A stretch of 6,283 bases of DNA from an uncultured Chloroflexota bacterium (GTDB lineage: Bacteria; Chloroflexota; Dehalococcoidia; UBA3495). The notes below the pieces were generated by a model. That model worked only from the letters and a program-made list of their open reading frames with translations, was not told where the DNA came from and did no database searches. Positions 5,102 through 6,283 of this stretch are shown piece by piece. The stretch is from positions 1 through 6,283 of the forward strand of contig CAJWBT010000144.1 of the NCBI GenBank assembly GCA_913020235.1, written 5' to 3'. Position numbers and translations under genes: made by a program. The stretch's first letter is position 1. Each line of letters opens with the position of its first letter.

Positions 5102-5399
5102 GTAAATGCCTCCATGGCAATCGGAGGGCCGTCCCCGCCTTGACGGGCGGGGCGGACCCCTTCGCCGGCGTCGCGTACCGGCTACCTCAACCCAGTCCCG
5201 CGGCTCGAATGAGGACGGCCCGGATGGCGGCAGTTCCCTCAGGCGGACCAGGCGCTGATGGCTTTTCGGGTGCCGCTGTCGCCCGGATGTTGATCGCGGA
5301 CGGCTCTTGCCAGGCCAAGGGAGAAGCCCCGACGCGGTCCATCCAAGGAGCAACCACGAACCATGCACCTCTCTACGGCCTTCTCCTGAAGATGATTAG
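5102..5399. other. recA-recX gap, 298 nt, no convincing gene
   Basis: Apart from the hairpin near its left end I see no gene or known RNA. A plus-strand frame (TTG 5140 to TGA 5403) crosses the whole gap and overlaps the recX start, but its product is Ala/Gly/Arg/Pro-rich with no motif, there is no SD, and its start lies in the hairpin loop. An AAGGAG at 5345-5350 stands 12 nt before ATG 5363, which opens an 8-codon frame (MHLSTAFS) ending at 5389, just before recX. No good promoter for recX is visible, so readthrough from recA is the simplest assumption. Confidence 0.5.
5131..5157 (+). terminator. Strong GC hairpin after recA, no U-tract
   Basis: CCCCGCC (5133-5139) pairs perfectly with GGCGGGG (5146-5152) around a TTGACG loop, and GT/AC (5131-5132 with 5156-5157) can extend it past a bulge. 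It starts about 30 nt after the recA stop. It could attenuate readthrough into recX, which would hold RecX well below RecA; without a T-run it is unlikely to be a complete terminator. Confidence 0.5.
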
Positions 5400-5933
5400 A
5401 TGATGCCTTCCGAGGAGTTCGGCGTCGACCGCGACGGGGAAGGTGCTCTAGCCCAAGCCAAACGGGATGCCCTCCGGTTCATTGCCTACCGGGCCCGGAG
5501 CGAGGCCGAGGTCCGGCGCCGGCTCGGGAACAGCTACTCTTCGGACATCATCAGCCGGGTAGTTGCCGAACTCAAAGATCTGCGCTACGTCGACGACATC
5601 GCTTTCGCTCGGGAGTGGCGGCAGCGCCGCGAGCGGGTTCGACCCAGGGCCGCGGGGGTGTTGCGCCAGGAGTTGCTGGGCTTGGGTATCGAGGCCGACG
5701 TGGTCCGGGAGGCTTTGGCGGGCTTCGACGCCGATGCGAACGCCTACCGGGCGGCACGGGCCTTATCCGGGAAGCTGAGGGGGAGCGAGTATCCTGTCTT
5801 TCGGCGCCGGCTCTGGTCTCATTTGCAGCGGCGCGGCTTCGAGGGTCCGGTAATCTCCGACGTGGTCAACCGGCTCTGGAGGGAGCTAGCGGACCCGTTG
5901 GACGGCGGCGTAGACGCCGAAACCGAGGAATAA
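5400..5933 (+). CDS. recX: RecX, regulator of RecA
   Basis: RecX binds RecA and the RecA filament and limits filament growth and ATPase and coprotease activity. The 177-residue product carries the family repeats of three-helix units. ALRFIAYRARSEAEVRRRL (24-42) is the typical opening of the first unit. LRYVDDIAFAREW (61-73) contains the conserved Y-x-D-D..FA element. RPRAAGVLRQELLGLGI (81-97) matches the G...L..EL...GI pattern. A third unit runs through FRRRLWSHLQRRGFEGPVISDVV (134-156). The start is ATG 5400, with a second ATG directly after it and only a weak GAAG (5388-5391) as SD; no other start exists before the conserved part. The gene lies downstream of recA in the usual order. Its last 48 nt overlap the 3' end of the convergent membrane-protein gene. 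Confidence 0.92.
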   Translation: MMPSEEFGVDRDGEGALAQAKRDALRFIAYRARSEAEVRRRLGNSYSSDIISRVVAELKDLRYVDDIAFAREWRQRRERVRPRAAGVLRQELLGLGIEADVVREALAGFDADANAYRAARALSGKLRGSEYPVFRRRLWSHLQRRGFEGPVISDVVNRLWRELADPLDGGVDAETEE

Positions 5934-6283
5934 CAACCCAAAGAAGCTGAAAACGAAGGGGCTGGCCACCCAGCCAACAAGAAAGGCCCCCACGACTGAG
6001 CCGCCGGCCAGCCAGGCCAGCCCGGTACCGCGCTTGCGGTTGACTGACCGGCTGACGAGTTCCCCGGCTCCGTAGCCGATCCCAATCGCCGCCAAGGACG
6101 GGAAGAAAGGTATTGCCCCGAAGACGGCGGTGAACAACCCCCAGAGAAGGCCGCCAACTATGACTACCGCCAGCGCGACGCCGACTGCCCGGGCGTAATA
6201 GGTGGGCCGCACATCGTAGGTGGGCATCCGTACCGCTTTGCCGCATTCCCGGCAGCGGATACCCACCGGCGCTTGCACCATGC
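5886..6283 (-). CDS. Zinc-ribbon membrane protein, four predicted helices, 5' truncated by window edge
   Basis: At least 131 residues are visible, reading leftward to TAG at 5886-5888. The segment VGIRCRECGK (6-15) is a CxxC half-site. The bases before the first visible Met (6282-6283) fit a Cys codon, giving the pattern C-M-V-x-x-P-V-G-x-R-C-x-x-C seen in B-box-like zinc fingers fused to membrane domains. The real start is therefore probably outside the window and ATG 6281 is internal. Four hydrophobic segments follow, at about 31-54, 56-74, 87-106 and 108-127, with an Arg/Lys-rich loop (78-84) between helices 2 and 3. It is not rhomboid-like in the visible part, since I see no GxSG or catalytic His. 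Function is unknown. The gene is convergent with recX and overlaps its 3' end by 48 nt. Confidence 0.75.
   Translation of the reverse strand, partial: MVQAPVGIRCRECGKAVRMPTYDVRPTYYARAVGVALAVVIVGGLLWGLFTAVFGAIPFFPSLAAIGIGYGAGELVSRSVNRKRGTGLAWLAGGSVVGAFLVGWVASPFVFSFFGLLFLGFGVYAAVQRVR

Noticed and set aside
3875..5368. 497-residue open frame on the minus strand across recA
   Set aside because: It is antisense to a full-length RecA with all motifs; the frame stays open because of high GC at third positions. Its product is low-complexity and has no recognisable domain.
5140..5403. 87-residue plus-strand frame filling the recA-recX gap and overlapping the recX start by ATGA
   Set aside because: The overlap looks like translational coupling, but the frame starts with TTG inside a hairpin loop, has no SD, and has a biased Ala/Gly/Pro/Arg composition without motifs.

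Overview
The window is a GC-rich bacterial chromosomal segment made of compact, mostly housekeeping genes. I would place it tentatively in Chloroflexota (Dehalococcoidia/SAR202-like). The reasons are the RecA L2 loop with LREKIG, a very small UXX-star-like glutaredoxin, a divergent PlsY, a TPR-repeat protein, and a zinc-ribbon membrane protein of a kind common in that phylum. No marker here proves the taxonomy. I see no rRNA, tRNA, transposase, phage gene or CRISPR array.

Layout, left to right. (1) Positions 1-1076, + strand: the C-terminal part of alaS, cut by the window edge, followed after 15 nt by ruvX (yqgF). The only start that keeps the RuvX catalytic Asp is a CTG at 663, preceded by AAGGAG at ideal spacing. 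(2) Positions 1077-1564: a 488-nt gap with no convincing gene. It holds several inverted repeats and an extended -10 promoter (TGCTATAAT, 1434-1442). (3) Positions 1565-2305, +: a divergent plsY-type acyltransferase with an unusual (Leu-acidic)n tail encoded by a hexanucleotide repeat. (4) Positions 2302-3477, -: a protein with nine TPRs. Its stop codon overlaps the plsY stop in a shared CTAG. (5) Positions 3595-3825, +: a 76-residue glutaredoxin-fold protein with a CAFS active site, divergent from the TPR gene and with the best sigma70-type promoter in the window (TTGATG-17-TACAAT). (6) Positions 3838-4021: a strong GC hairpin, then four 12-bp tandem units each carrying GTTC, then the recA leader. 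(7) Positions 4022-5101, +: complete recA, then a GC hairpin and a roughly 300-nt gap, then recX (5400-5933). (8) Positions 5886-6283, -: a zinc-ribbon/four-helix membrane protein running off the right edge. Its 3' end overlaps the recX 3' end by 48 bp.

Functionally the most coherent unit is recA-recX, a recombinase and its modulator. alaS-ruvX is a common bacterial pairing. The remaining genes are neighbours rather than an obvious pathway. I do not see a new multi-gene system. The points worth a second look are local: the CTG start of ruvX, the GTTC array before recA, the structured gap before plsY, the substituted PlsY motifs and tail, the CxxS glutaredoxin, and the tight tail-to-tail overlaps.
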